A stretch of DNA of 64,000 nt from assembly GCF_022919575.1 (NCBI RefSeq), contig NZ_CP095071.1:2790001-2854000 (forward strand). The letters run 5' to 3'. A model generated the notes under the pieces. The model saw nothing but the letters and a program-made list of their open reading frames with translations, was not told where the DNA came from and made no database searches. The translations under genes were made by a program, and so were the position numbers. This DNA comes from Gracilibacillus salinarum (GTDB taxonomy: Bacteria > Bacillota > Bacilli > Bacillales > Amphibacillaceae). Below, one piece after another: positions 16,756 through 25,067 of this stretch (positions within the stretch are counted from its first letter, which is position 1; each line of letters opens with the position of its first letter).

Positions 16756-17835
16756 ATGAAAAGAAAACTCGCACTTAGTTCTTTATTACTTTTTACAATG
16801 ATGATGTTCTTGTTAATCGGCTGTTCATCTGATAATGAGGAGACTGCTAATTCTGATGATAATACAGCAAATGCAGAAGAAACGGAAACAGAATCTACTG
16901 ATACCGAAGAAGCGGCTTCTGAATATCCTATCGTCATCGAGCATGCTTTTGGTGAAACAGTTATTGAAGAAAAGCCTGAACGTGTTGCTACTATTCAATG
17001 GGCGAACCACGATGTGGCGCTTGCACTTGGCGTAGTACCGGTAGGTTTCTCAGCAGCTAATTATGGGGTTCAGGACGATAGTGGACTTCTGCCTTGGACA
17101 AAAGAAAAACTGGATGAATTAGGTGCAGAAGACCCTAACATATTCCAAGATACAGATGGACTTGATTTTGAAGCGATTGCCGATACGAACCCGGATGTAA
17201 TCCTTGCTGCATATTCAGGGATTACACAGGAAGATTATGATATTCTAAGTGAAATCGCTCCTGTAGTTGCCTATCAATCTGGTCCTTGGGTAACAACATG
17301 GCGTGAACAAGTACTGTTAAACGCAAAAGGTATGGGCATGGAAGAAGAAGGAGAGCAACTTATTGCTGATACCGAACAATTAATCGAGGAAAAAGCAAGT
17401 GAATATCCTGAAATCGACGGTAAGAAAGTGGTCTGGGTGAACTTCTCAGCCGATGACATGTCACAACTGCACCTTTATACACCAACAGATCCACGTGGTG
17501 CTTTCCTAATTGAGTTAGGCATGGAGTACCCTGAAAGTGTCACAAATCAAATCGAAGATGAATCTAGCTATTCATTAAAATTAAGCGCAGAAAATGCAGA
17601 TGTGCTTAACGATGCCGATATTATTATTGGATATGGTGGCGAAGACTTATATGAAGCAGTAAAAGCGGACCCGCTGCTTGGCAAAATTCCAGCGATTGAA
17701 CGCGGCTCTGTTGTATTTATTGGTAATGGTACTCCTTTAGCAGCGTCCGGAAACCCGAATCCACTTTCCATCGAGTATACCATTGACCAATATCTTGAAT
17801 TAATTGGAGAAGCTATCCGTAAGATCGATGAATAA
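16756..17835 (+). CDS. Iron-siderophore ABC transporter binding lipoprotein
   Basis: A 359-residue extracellular lipoprotein that captures ferric-siderophore and hands it to the FecCD-type permeases encoded next. It has lipobox LIGC (Cys23), then a low-complexity acidic linker (about 27-55), then a two-lobed FepB/FecB-type domain with KPERVATIQWANHDVALALGV at its start. The acidic linker is longer than usual. Fur box and promoter lie upstream. The siderophore class cannot be told from sequence. Confidence 0.94.
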   Translation: MKRKLALSSLLLFTMMMFLLIGCSSDNEETANSDDNTANAEETETESTDTEEAASEYPIVIEHAFGETVIEEKPERVATIQWANHDVALALGVVPVGFSAANYGVQDDSGLLPWTKEKLDELGAEDPNIFQDTDGLDFEAIADTNPDVILAAYSGITQEDYDILSEIAPVVAYQSGPWVTTWREQVLLNAKGMGMEEEGEQLIADTEQLIEEKASEYPEIDGKKVVWVNFSADDMSQLHLYTPTDPRGAFLIELGMEYPESVTNQIEDESSYSLKLSAENADVLNDADIIIGYGGEDLYEAVKADPLLGKIPAIERGSVVFIGNGTPLAASGNPNPLSIEYTIDQYLELIGEAIRKIDE

Positions 17836-18868
17836 TCTAGTAGAAACAAAAGGAAAAGAGCTGAATCGATATATTCCGAAACACTTCACAAAGGTTCTCG
17901 TTTTATGCTTTGTTTTACTCGCTTTCTGCATCGTATTATCACTTGCTCTCGGATCGCGATTGGTGGGGTTTAACGAACTGATCGATGGTTTATTTCATCT
18001 AGAAGTCGACACCTATGATGCCAACGTGGTGCGCCAGCGCATTACCCGTACCATTTTCAGTTTGTTCTGCGGGGCAGCGCTTGGTGTTTCTGGAGCACTT
18101 ATGCAAGCAGTCACACGTAATCCGATTGCAGATCCAAGTATACTTGGCGTAAACACTGGAGCATCATTGTTCGTTGTGTGCGGTATTGCCTTTTTTAACA
18201 TCACTACGGCAAATCAATACATTTGGTTTGCCTTAGCTGGTGCAGTCATTACGGCGATTTTTGTATTCGGAATTGGTTCAATGGGGCGTGGCGGTGCTAC
18301 GCCTCTTAAGCTTGTTTTGGCAGGTGCCGCAACAAGTGCCGCCCTCTCTTCACTCGTCGTTGCGATTATGATTCCACGTTCATATGTCATGGATCAGTTT
18401 CGGTTCTGGCAAGTTGGCAGTGTTGGTTCATCTAGCTGGAGCAACATTTCTACCTTTATTCCTTTTCTCGTCATTGGCATTACGATCGGGATTGTATCTG
18501 CCGCCGCTCTTAACGCATTGGCACTGGGAGATGAGGTAGCAACAGGATTGGGTGTCAGAACGGGAGTACTTAGATTAATCGCTGCTTTCGCGGGAGTATT
18601 GTTGTGTGGGGCAACAACGGCACTGGCAGGTCCGATTGGATTCATCGGACTGTTATCGACACATGTGATTCGATTAATACTCGGCAGCGATCAACGTTAT
18701 ATTATACCGATGTCTGCTTTCACAGGGGCGATTATTTTGACCATTTCAGATGTATGCGGCAGACTTCTCGGCAGTCCGGGAGAACTTGAAGTCGGTGTAG
18801 TGACCGCCTTTATCGGAGCGCCCATACTGATAATTCTAGCTATGAAAGCGAAAGTGCGTGCAATATGA
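17828..18868 (+). CDS. FecCD-family siderophore permease, first subunit
   Basis: A 346-residue BtuC/FecCD permease with about 9-10 membrane helices. Hallmarks are LPR-like region RQRITRTIFSLFCGAALGVSGALMQ, NPIADPSILGVNTGASL and GPIGFIGLLSTHVIRLILG, the last including the ATPase-coupling helix. ATG 17828 overlaps the end of the binding-protein gene by 8 bp, so translation is probably coupled; a TTG at 17804 is a weaker start. Confidence 0.94.
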   Translation: MNNLVETKGKELNRYIPKHFTKVLVLCFVLLAFCIVLSLALGSRLVGFNELIDGLFHLEVDTYDANVVRQRITRTIFSLFCGAALGVSGALMQAVTRNPIADPSILGVNTGASLFVVCGIAFFNITTANQYIWFALAGAVITAIFVFGIGSMGRGGATPLKLVLAGAATSAALSSLVVAIMIPRSYVMDQFRFWQVGSVGSSSWSNISTFIPFLVIGITIGIVSAAALNALALGDEVATGLGVRTGVLRLIAAFAGVLLCGATTALAGPIGFIGLLSTHVIRLILGSDQRYIIPMSAFTGAIILTISDVCGRLLGSPGELEVGVVTAFIGAPILIILAMKAKVRAI

Positions 18869-19896
18869 AGAATGAATCTATTACATTTATTATGTCAGGG
18901 ATACGACAAAGACGACGCCGATGGATACTTGTTACTAGTTTCCTAGCTGTTCTCGCATGTGCGCTCGCATGTGCTATGCTTTTACTTGGAAATACGATTT
19001 ATCCGATTCAGGACGTGATTCGCGTACTGTCTGGTGAGGACATACAAGGTGCGTCTTTTGCAGTAAATACGATACGTCTGCCACGCATGCTGGCAGGGCT
19101 TTTTGCCGGATTTGCCTTCGGGATTGCCGGGAACACTTTCCAAACAATGTTACGTAACCCGCTGGCAAATCCGAACGTAATTGGAATCACAGCTGGCTCC
19201 AGTGCGGCGGCGGTTTTTTGCATTGTCGTTCTGCATACGAGCAATGCGGTCGTATCGATTGCGTCAGTTGTGGCTGGGCTGATTACCGTGCTGATTATTT
19301 ACTTGTTATCAAAAGGAAAGTCTTTTTCGATTGGTCGCTTAATCTTAGTCGGAATCGGTATTCAGGCCATGCTTAACGCCTTTATTTCTTATGTTCTATT
19401 AATCGGTGATCAACAGGATATACCTGCTGCACTCCGCTGGCTGAACGGCAGTCTGAATGGATCGCAAATGGATGAGCTTCCGCCCCTTTTGTTAACCGTC
19501 TTGATTTTTTCTCCGATCATTATTTTGCTCGGAAAACATCTCAGTATGCTGGAGCTTGGAGAACAAACAGCTGCTTCTCTAGGCGTCCATACGGACAAAA
19601 CAAGAATTGCGCTGATTCTGAGTTCTGTCTGTATGATTGCATTGGCTACATCGATCACCGGTCCAATCGCTTTTGTCGCTTTTCTTTCTGGACCCATTGC
19701 CAAAAGACTGGTTGGTGTCGGCTTTTCAAACATTATTCCAGCGGGGCTTGTTGGGGTGAATCTGGTGCTGGCGTCAGATCTGGTTGGCCAATTTGCATTT
19801 GAAGTCAGGTATCCTGTAGGAATCATAACCGGGTTACTCGGAGCTCCCTACCTGATCTACTTGCTAATCCGAATGAATCGAAAGGGAGATTTATAA
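18865..19896 (+). CDS. FecCD-family siderophore permease, second subunit
   Basis: A 343-residue permease that pairs with the preceding one to form the membrane channel. It shows IRLPRMLAGLFAGFAFGIAGNTFQ, NPLANPNVIGITAGSS and GPIAFVAFLSGPIAKRLVG. Its ATG overlaps the upstream stop by 4 bp. About 9 helices are predicted. Confidence 0.94.
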   Translation: MKNESITFIMSGIRQRRRRWILVTSFLAVLACALACAMLLLGNTIYPIQDVIRVLSGEDIQGASFAVNTIRLPRMLAGLFAGFAFGIAGNTFQTMLRNPLANPNVIGITAGSSAAAVFCIVVLHTSNAVVSIASVVAGLITVLIIYLLSKGKSFSIGRLILVGIGIQAMLNAFISYVLLIGDQQDIPAALRWLNGSLNGSQMDELPPLLLTVLIFSPIIILLGKHLSMLELGEQTAASLGVHTDKTRIALILSSVCMIALATSITGPIAFVAFLSGPIAKRLVGVGFSNIIPAGLVGVNLVLASDLVGQFAFEVRYPVGIITGLLGAPYLIYLLIRMNRKGDL

Positions 19897-20711
19897 TGAA
19901 ACAAACACATACTTTCAAGGCAGATCAAATCGTTGCCGGCTATGACAAAAAAGCGATCATTCATGATATCAGCCTTGAAATCCCCAGTAATAAAATAAGT
20001 GTGATTATCGGAGCAAATGGCTGTGGTAAGTCAACCTTGCTAAAAACACTGGCACGACTTATTAAGCCAATATCTGGTGACATTACCCTGGATGACAAGC
20101 AGCTTAACAAAATTCCGCCCAAACAGCTGGCACGTGTCTTAGGATTATTACCACAATCTCCAATTGTTCCGGAGGGCATATCTGTTGCCGATTTGGTCGG
20201 ACGGGGAAGATTCCCCCACCAATCTTTAATGACTGGATGGACAAAAAAGGATTATGAGGCTGTAGCAGAAGCGATGGATCTGATGGATATCACCCGTTTT
20301 GCCAATCATAATATTGACGAGTTGTCTGGCGGTCAACGGCAGCGTGTCTGGATTGCCATGGCACTGGCACAGCAAACAGATATTCTGTTTCTTGATGAAC
20401 CGACGACCTTCCTGGATATTACCTATCAAGTTGACATTCTTGATCTATTAACCGACCTTAATCGAAAGTTCGGCACAACGATCGTCATGGTCCTCCATGA
20501 TATCAACTTGTCGGCGCGCTATGCGGATCATATTTATGCGCTTCATGAAGGAAAACTGGTAGCAGAGGGAACACCTTCCGAGGTAATCACACGTACCATG
20601 ATTAAAGATATCTTCAGGCTTCATTGTACGGTAATCGATGACCCTGTGTCCGGATCTCCATCTGTCGTACCAATTGGGCGATATCATGTGAATAACGAGA
20701 TAACGACATAA
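19896..20711 (+). CDS. Siderophore ABC transporter ATPase (FecE/FhuC type)
   Basis: A 271-residue cytoplasmic ATPase powering the importer. All motifs are intact: Walker A GANGCGKST (39-47), Q-loop LPQSP, signature LSGGQRQR (about 143), Walker B ILFLDEP and switch His in VLHDIN. Its ATG shares one base with the stop of the second permease. It completes a four-gene Fur-controlled operon, followed by a long terminator. Confidence 0.96.
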   Translation: MKQTHTFKADQIVAGYDKKAIIHDISLEIPSNKISVIIGANGCGKSTLLKTLARLIKPISGDITLDDKQLNKIPPKQLARVLGLLPQSPIVPEGISVADLVGRGRFPHQSLMTGWTKKDYEAVAEAMDLMDITRFANHNIDELSGGQRQRVWIAMALAQQTDILFLDEPTTFLDITYQVDILDLLTDLNRKFGTTIVMVLHDINLSARYADHIYALHEGKLVAEGTPSEVITRTMIKDIFRLHCTVIDDPVSGSPSVVPIGRYHVNNEITT

Positions 20712-20734
20712 CGATTTGAAGGATTTACCTCTAC

Positions 20735-20793
20735 AAAGCCGAACATTCCATGAATAGTTTGTATACTATTCGTGATATGTTCGGCTTTCTTTA
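20735..20793 (+). terminator. Terminator of the siderophore operon
   Basis: Long hairpin: AAAGCCGAACAT pairs with ATGTTCGGCTTT, and GAATAG with CTATTC inside; T-rich end. Confidence 0.9.
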
Positions 20794-20844
20794 ATGGGGT
20801 AGGGAAGTGTTGCTTATATAATTGTTCGATAATGTATTTCTATT

Positions 20845-20948
20845 GGACATTTACGCGGCTTTCACACTCTGTTTTGTCCGATTGAACGCTTCTTTCGGAC
20901 GTTTATGCTACTCTCACAGCCCGTTTTGTCCGTTTGAGCATTCCACCC
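20845..20948 (+). repeat. Two tandem units of the 52-bp repeat family
   Basis: GGACATTTACGC.. starts at 20845 and GGACGTTTATGC.. at 20897, exactly 52 bp apart; both units contain CTGTTTTGTCCGATTGAA or CCGTTTTGTCCGTTTGAG. GTCCGA and TCGGAC can pair across the junction to form a hairpin. The 20712-21024 gap holds nothing else except the terminator. Confidence 0.75.
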
Positions 20949-21024
20949 AAACTTTTCCTCAAATCATGTGGAATAGCGGAAAGGCTACCAGCGAAAAAAT
21001 TCAGATATATCAAATACGTTACTA

Positions 21025-21474
21025 TCACAACCCTTTCTCATTCAATTCATGCAAGGATGCCAACATTTTCATTAACGTTTGCTTCAATTGCTCAACCTCA
21101 GCTGGATCTCCGTCGACATTTTCTAATAAGCGTGCTGGGATGCAGGCTGCTTTTTCTTTTGCCTCGTGCCCTTTATCGGTTAAGGTGACCACTACCCTAC
21201 GCTCATCTGTGGCAGATCGCTTACGGGCGAGTAATTGACTTTCCTCCATCCGCTTCAGCATCGGGGTAAGGGTGCCTGAATCTAAATAAAGCCGCGTTCC
21301 TAATTCTTTTACGGAAATACCATCTTTTTCCCAAAGCACTAATAAAACCAAATATTGTGGATACGTGATTTGCAGTTCTTCTAATAATGGACGGTATCGC
21401 TTCGTCATCTCTCGTGTGGTGGCATATAGCGAAAAGCATAATTGATCTTCTAATTTTATGATCTGATCTGTCAT
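21025..21474 (-). CDS. ohrR: Organic hydroperoxide repressor OhrR
   Basis: A 149-residue MarR-family repressor that senses organic peroxides through the N-terminal Cys13 in LEDQLCFSLYA, the signature of OhrR. The winged helix covers about 50-95 (KELGTRLYLDSGTLTPMLKRME, with DERRVVVTLT as the wing). A second cysteine, Cys111, raises the option of a two-Cys mechanism rather than mixed-disulfide control. It is divergent from ohr, and their 113-bp spacer holds the ohr promoter and operator. AGGAG lies nine bases upstream of ATG 21474. Confidence 0.93.
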   Translation of the reverse strand: MTDQIIKLEDQLCFSLYATTREMTKRYRPLLEELQITYPQYLVLLVLWEKDGISVKELGTRLYLDSGTLTPMLKRMEESQLLARKRSATDERRVVVTLTDKGHEAKEKAACIPARLLENVDGDPAEVEQLKQTLMKMLASLHELNEKGL

Positions 21475-21516
21475 CGTTCATCACTCCTATCGCCATTATA
21501 GCAAAAATTATTTCTT

Positions 21517-21545
21517 TTGACTTCTTCATTTAAGTTGTGTACAAT
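21517..21545 (+). promoter_or_regulatory. SigA promoter of ohr
   Basis: -35 TTGACT (21517-21522), 17-bp spacer, -10 TACAAT (21540-21545). Confidence 0.82.
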
Positions 21546-21566
21546 TTAATTGTGAACAACTTAAAT
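21528..21566. promoter_or_regulatory. OhrR operator
   Basis: TACAATTtAATTGT, the usual OhrR core, sits over the -10. It is nested in a larger palindrome whose arms ATTTAAGTTGT and ACAACTTAAAT match perfectly over 11 bp. Confidence 0.85.
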
Positions 21567-21587
21567 AATAATTAGGAGGTTGTTTAA

Positions 21588-22010
21588 ATGGGAAACGCAC
21601 TTTATACGGCGAAATCAACTGCTGAGGGTGGACGTCAAGGGAAGGTTACTTCTTCAGATGGAACATTAGATCTTTCCCTTTCCATGCCAAAGGGACTTGG
21701 AGGAACAGAAGCAGAAGGTACCACCAATCCAGAGCAATTATTCTCTGCTGGTTATGCAGCTTGCTTCGACAGCGCCTTACAAATGGTCGCGATGCAACAA
21801 AAGAAAAAAATCACATCTAAAGTAACGGCTGAGGTAAGCATTGGTAAAGATGCAGGAGGTTTTGGTTTATCTGCCAAACTTTATGCAGAAATTGAAGGAG
21901 TAACACAAGAAGAAGCGTCTGCATTAGTAGAAGCTGCGCACAAAGTGTGCCCTTATTCTAGAGCGACGAATGGCAATATGGACGTGGAAATCAGTGCGAA
22001 AGCTGTTTAA
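21588..22010 (+). CDS. ohr: Organic hydroperoxide resistance protein Ohr
   Basis: A 140-residue thiol peroxidase of the Ohr/OsmC family, which reduces organic and lipid hydroperoxides in the cytoplasm. Both catalytic cysteines are present, Cys59 in GYAACFDSA and Cys121 in KVCPYSRAT. AGGAGG lies nine bases upstream of the ATG. It is repressed by the divergent OhrR. Confidence 0.96.
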   Translation: MGNALYTAKSTAEGGRQGKVTSSDGTLDLSLSMPKGLGGTEAEGTTNPEQLFSAGYAACFDSALQMVAMQQKKKITSKVTAEVSIGKDAGGFGLSAKLYAEIEGVTQEEASALVEAAHKVCPYSRATNGNMDVEISAKAV

Positions 22011-22015
22011 AGCGA

Positions 22016-22052
22016 AAAGATAGGATCACTTATTAAAGGATCCTATCTTTTC
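22016..22052. terminator. Bidirectional terminator
   Basis: AAAAGATAGGATC pairs with GATCCTATCTTTT over 13 bp; it separates convergent genes. Confidence 0.92.
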
Positions 22053-22403
22053 TTACTGGTGCTTTCTAGCCTCTTTCTCCTCTGAAGCTTGCACTACCGG
22101 TTCATCCCACGGGTGATTCGGGTAAATCCCCTCTTCAATCACCTTTCTCAATAATGCTTCATCTCTTGGAATGGAAAATTCAATACGAATGGAAGTAAGC
22201 GTCGTTTTCGCCCCCGCTGCTCCCTTAGCAGGAACAGCCTCTTCTGATGGAAAAAACTGCTCCATACCATCTCTCGACTGCCACATAACGTTTCTGTAAT
22301 TGCCAACTTTCAACTCGTCAATCGACAGAATTCCCTCGACTACTCGATCGACATGTTCTAGTATGACATATGTTTTGACACGATACACATCTACTAATTT
22401 CAA
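22053..22403 (-). CDS. Small NIF3/CutA-like fold protein
   Basis: A 116-residue protein whose pattern (YRVKTYVILEHVDRVVEGI, VGNYRNVMWQS, SIRIEFSIPRDEALLRKVIE, and HPWDEPVV near the end) resembles the ferredoxin-like PII/CutA-type domain inserted in NIF3/YqfO proteins, where an HP(Y/W)EEPV end is typical. Here the domain stands alone. The fold is inferred; the role (metal or small-molecule binding) is unknown. It is monocistronic and convergent with ohr. Confidence 0.6.
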   Translation of the reverse strand: MKLVDVYRVKTYVILEHVDRVVEGILSIDELKVGNYRNVMWQSRDGMEQFFPSEEAVPAKGAAGAKTTLTSIRIEFSIPRDEALLRKVIEEGIYPNHPWDEPVVQASEEKEARKHQ

Positions 22404-22586
22404 CTGGCAAACCTCCGTATCATGGTCTATTGCTTAGTATGAATGATGTTGATGGAAAACATGCATGGTAGTTTTTCCCCCTTCATGATCACATTCTTAT
22501 TAAAAATTTTCACAGAGAGCATAGTATCTTACAAACAAAACGTGTAAAATAATGGAATGAAAACCTTGCTAAAAGGAGGTCAACCA

Positions 22587-23255
22587 TTGGTTAAAATCTT
22601 ATACATAGAAGATGAAAAAGAGATAGGCAGCTGGGTAACAGAGGACTTGACAGAAAGAGGCTACGATGTGACCTGGCTGGAGTCTGGTGATCGGCTGGAA
22701 TCGCATATAAACAATATTGATATTGCTATTTTAGATATTATGCTGCCAGGATTGGACGGCTTCTCCATCGGTAAACGGATTAAACAGAAGGCACAGGACT
22801 TACCGATTTTAATGCTTTCGGCTCGTTCAGCTGTGGAAGATAAAATAGAAGGGCTCAGCTTTGCTGATGATTATTTAACGAAACCTTTTCACCCTGAGGA
22901 ATTATCTGCACGTGTGGCAGTTTTGCTCAGAAGATTTCAAAAAAATCAGGATACCATACACATTGGTCACTTACGCATTGATACAAAATCGATGATGATT
23001 ATCAATCAACATAATGAGGAAGAAATAAAATTGACCGGCAAGCAGTTTCATTTGCTCCAATTTTTTATTCGTCACCTAAATCAAATCCTTACGAAAGAAC
23101 AGCTTTATGAAGGCGTTTGGGGTGAGCCCTACCTAGAGGGGGACAAGACATTAATGGTTCACATTCGCTATTTGCGAGAAAAACTGGAAGAAAATCCGGC
23201 GCAGCCAACCATCATCGAAACAATACGCGGAATTGGCTATCGGGTGAAACAATGA
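22587..23255 (+). CDS. OmpR/PhoB-family response regulator
   Basis: A 222-residue DNA-binding response regulator. The receiver shows the acidic pair YIEDE, phospho-acceptor Asp in AILDIMLPGLDG and the Lys of LTKPF; the segment GLSFADDYLTKPF is one residue shorter than the usual GLxxGADDY. The winged-helix output domain covers about 130-222 (KLTGKQFHLLQFF, HIRYLREKLEENP, ETIRGIGYRV). I start at TTG 22587 because AGGAGG is six bases upstream; ATG 22557 has no ribosome site. It overlaps the kinase by 4 bp and probably drives the ABC genes at 25068 through the direct repeats at 24993-25033. Confidence 0.92.
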   Translation: MVKILYIEDEKEIGSWVTEDLTERGYDVTWLESGDRLESHINNIDIAILDIMLPGLDGFSIGKRIKQKAQDLPILMLSARSAVEDKIEGLSFADDYLTKPFHPEELSARVAVLLRRFQKNQDTIHIGHLRIDTKSMMIINQHNEEEIKLTGKQFHLLQFFIRHLNQILTKEQLYEGVWGEPYLEGDKTLMVHIRYLREKLEENPAQPTIIETIRGIGYRVKQ

Positions 23256-24640
23256 AACCTTTTTTTCGATCTTTACTAGCTAAATATATGATGATTATCA
23301 TTCTGGCCATCTCACTCGTACAAATCGGCTACTTGTTTATTGCACTTTTTATCACAGGTGTGTCGAATACGATGGATTCCCCTTATACAGACGAAGATAC
23401 AGATTTTGAAAAATTAGAAGCGGATTGGCATCAGGAAGCAAATCAGATAAAGTCTATTTCTGACAATAACATTGCTGCCCATTTCGCAGAATGGAAAGAA
23501 CAATATCCCGATGCTTCGATGTTTTGGGTAGATGGAGAAAATAAACTCCGTGAGCAATTGGATGTGAGTGAAGAGCTGCCGGATCAATGGTCATCCGCTT
23601 ATACGGCAAATTTTATTAAAGAAAGATACGACAATGATCCTTTCACCGTCATCGCCTTTCTTGGTAATAATCAGTCTAATGGTTTTATTGTTTTTGAGAT
23701 TAACAGAGAAATTCTACAACCCCCTGCACAACAAGCAAATGAGCGGTATGGTGTCTATTTGCTAGCAGGAATGGTTCTATTAATCCTTATCTTTATATGT
23801 ATCTCCTTTCTTTTCTTCAGAGGCATTAGAAAGAGATTATTACAATTACAAGAGGCAATGGAATTACGTGATGTCGATGGTCTTCCGATACAAATTGATG
23901 TGAAAAAAAAGGATGAAATTGGGCAACTGGAGCAAACCTTTAATCAAATGGTAGAGGAATTGAGAAACAGCAGAGAACGTGAACAAGAAGAAGAGCGATT
24001 GCGTCAGGAGCTAATTGCGAATTTATCGCACGACCTCCGAACTCCTTTAACCAAAATCAATGCACAAACGTTCAAGCTGGCCAAAAAAGATTTGCCGAGG
24101 GATTCGATAGAATCGATGAAAATACTGAAGGCTTCGGTAGTCAATATAGACCGGCTAATCGAAAACTTAATGTCCTATACCTTATTGATGGCGAGTAAGT
24201 ATAAACTTGACCTGCAAAAAACAGATATCATCCGGTTCACGCGGGAATCTATCGCTTCCTGGTATCCCGTTTTTGAAAAGGAAGACTTTGATATCGATGC
24301 TAACATTCAGCATTTTGCGAATAACACATGGCTGATAGATCCCATTTGGCTAAACCGAGTCTATGATAATCTCTTTCAGAACGTGTTACGACATGCTAAA
24401 CACGGAAAATACGTAGCCATTCACACGGAATCGACGAATCTTTATGATGCGATTATCATTTCAGATCGTGGAAAAGGAATGAAAGATGACTCTGAGCAGC
24501 AAGGCGCCGGCATCGGTTTATCCATCGTAGATAAGATGGTGAAAGGCATGGAGCTGGATTGGGACATCAATTCAAGCGATAAAGGGACAACTATTAAAAT
24601 CAAGCGTTACAAAAAAGATGACTCTAACAAAACTATGTAA
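23252..24640 (+). CDS. Sensor histidine kinase with extracellular domain
   Basis: A 462-residue membrane kinase partnered with the upstream regulator. TM1 is at about 9-33, an extracellular domain of about 135 residues rich in acidic and aromatic residues follows, then TM2 near 170-192, HAMP, HisKA with the phospho-His in NLSHDLRTPL, and an ATPase domain with N-box QNVLRHAKH and GAGIGLSIVD. The sizeable outside domain differs from BceS-type kinases, which sense through their transporter, so this one could bind a signal itself. The adjacent ABC operon suggests cell-envelope stress or peptide defence. Confidence 0.92.
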   Translation: MKPFFRSLLAKYMMIIILAISLVQIGYLFIALFITGVSNTMDSPYTDEDTDFEKLEADWHQEANQIKSISDNNIAAHFAEWKEQYPDASMFWVDGENKLREQLDVSEELPDQWSSAYTANFIKERYDNDPFTVIAFLGNNQSNGFIVFEINREILQPPAQQANERYGVYLLAGMVLLILIFICISFLFFRGIRKRLLQLQEAMELRDVDGLPIQIDVKKKDEIGQLEQTFNQMVEELRNSREREQEEERLRQELIANLSHDLRTPLTKINAQTFKLAKKDLPRDSIESMKILKASVVNIDRLIENLMSYTLLMASKYKLDLQKTDIIRFTRESIASWYPVFEKEDFDIDANIQHFANNTWLIDPIWLNRVYDNLFQNVLRHAKHGKYVAIHTESTNLYDAIIISDRGKGMKDDSEQQGAGIGLSIVDKMVKGMELDWDINSSDKGTTIKIKRYKKDDSNKTM

Positions 24641-24683
24641 AAACTTGAGTTACAGCCGAAGCGAATATTTTCACTTAAAAAAG

Positions 24684-24716
24684 GAAGGCCTGAAGCTTAT
24701 TAGCTTCAGGCTTTTT
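24684..24716 (+). terminator. Terminator of the two-component genes
   Basis: GCCTGAAGCT/AGCTTCAGGC with a 4-base loop and a TTTTT tail. Confidence 0.9.
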
Positions 24717-24774
24717 CTATGTACTGACAGATGATGTTTGGTGATGTTATTAAGTTCGCATAAAGGTTGCTCTT

Positions 24775-24982
24775 CTTCATGCGTTGGGCGTTCGCTCGCT
24801 AATCCTTACGCTTGAAGTTCCCCCTTCTTCATGCGTTGGACGTTCTATTGCTATTCCTTCCGCCTGAAGTTCCTCCCTCTTCATGCGCTCGGCGTTCTAT
24901 TGCATCACCCAACACATGAAGTCCACTGCTCTTCATGCATTAGAGCCTCGTGTATCACTCTTTTGCCTGAAATTTTCGGACC
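24775..24982 (+). repeat. Four tandem units of a 52-bp repeat
   Basis: CTTCATGCG-like starts occur at 24775, 24827, 24879 and 24931, each exactly 52 bp apart, with imperfect copies between. Each unit ends in CGCTTGAAG or CGCCTGAAG, which can pair with the next CTTCATGCG to make a hairpin. No reading frame runs through the array. It fills the gap between the kinase terminator and the ABC promoter. Confidence 0.85.
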
Positions 24983-24992
24983 CAGCGTTATT

Positions 24993-25048
24993 TTTAAACA
25001 AAATTTAAACTTCCACCTAACCTGCATTTAACCTTTCTTATATAAGAT
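24993..25048 (+). promoter_or_regulatory. Activator-type control region of the ABC operon
   Basis: Direct repeats TAAAC at 24995 and 25006, then TAACC at 25018 and 25029, give spacings of 11, 12 and 11 bp, followed by a TATAAG -10-like box at 25041. Helically phased direct repeats upstream of a -10 with no good -35 are the usual pattern for an OmpR-type activator, presumably the response regulator at 22587. Confidence 0.6.
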
Positions 25049-25067
25049 AGATAGTGAGGTGAGGATA

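Noticed and set aside
19410..19826. Minus-strand 138-aa reading frame inside the second siderophore permease
   Set aside because: Antisense shadow of a well-recognised FecCD gene.
20822..21238. Plus-strand 138-aa reading frame over the 3' part of ohrR
   Set aside because: It runs through the 52-bp repeats and antisense to the clearly homologous ohrR, with no ribosome site.
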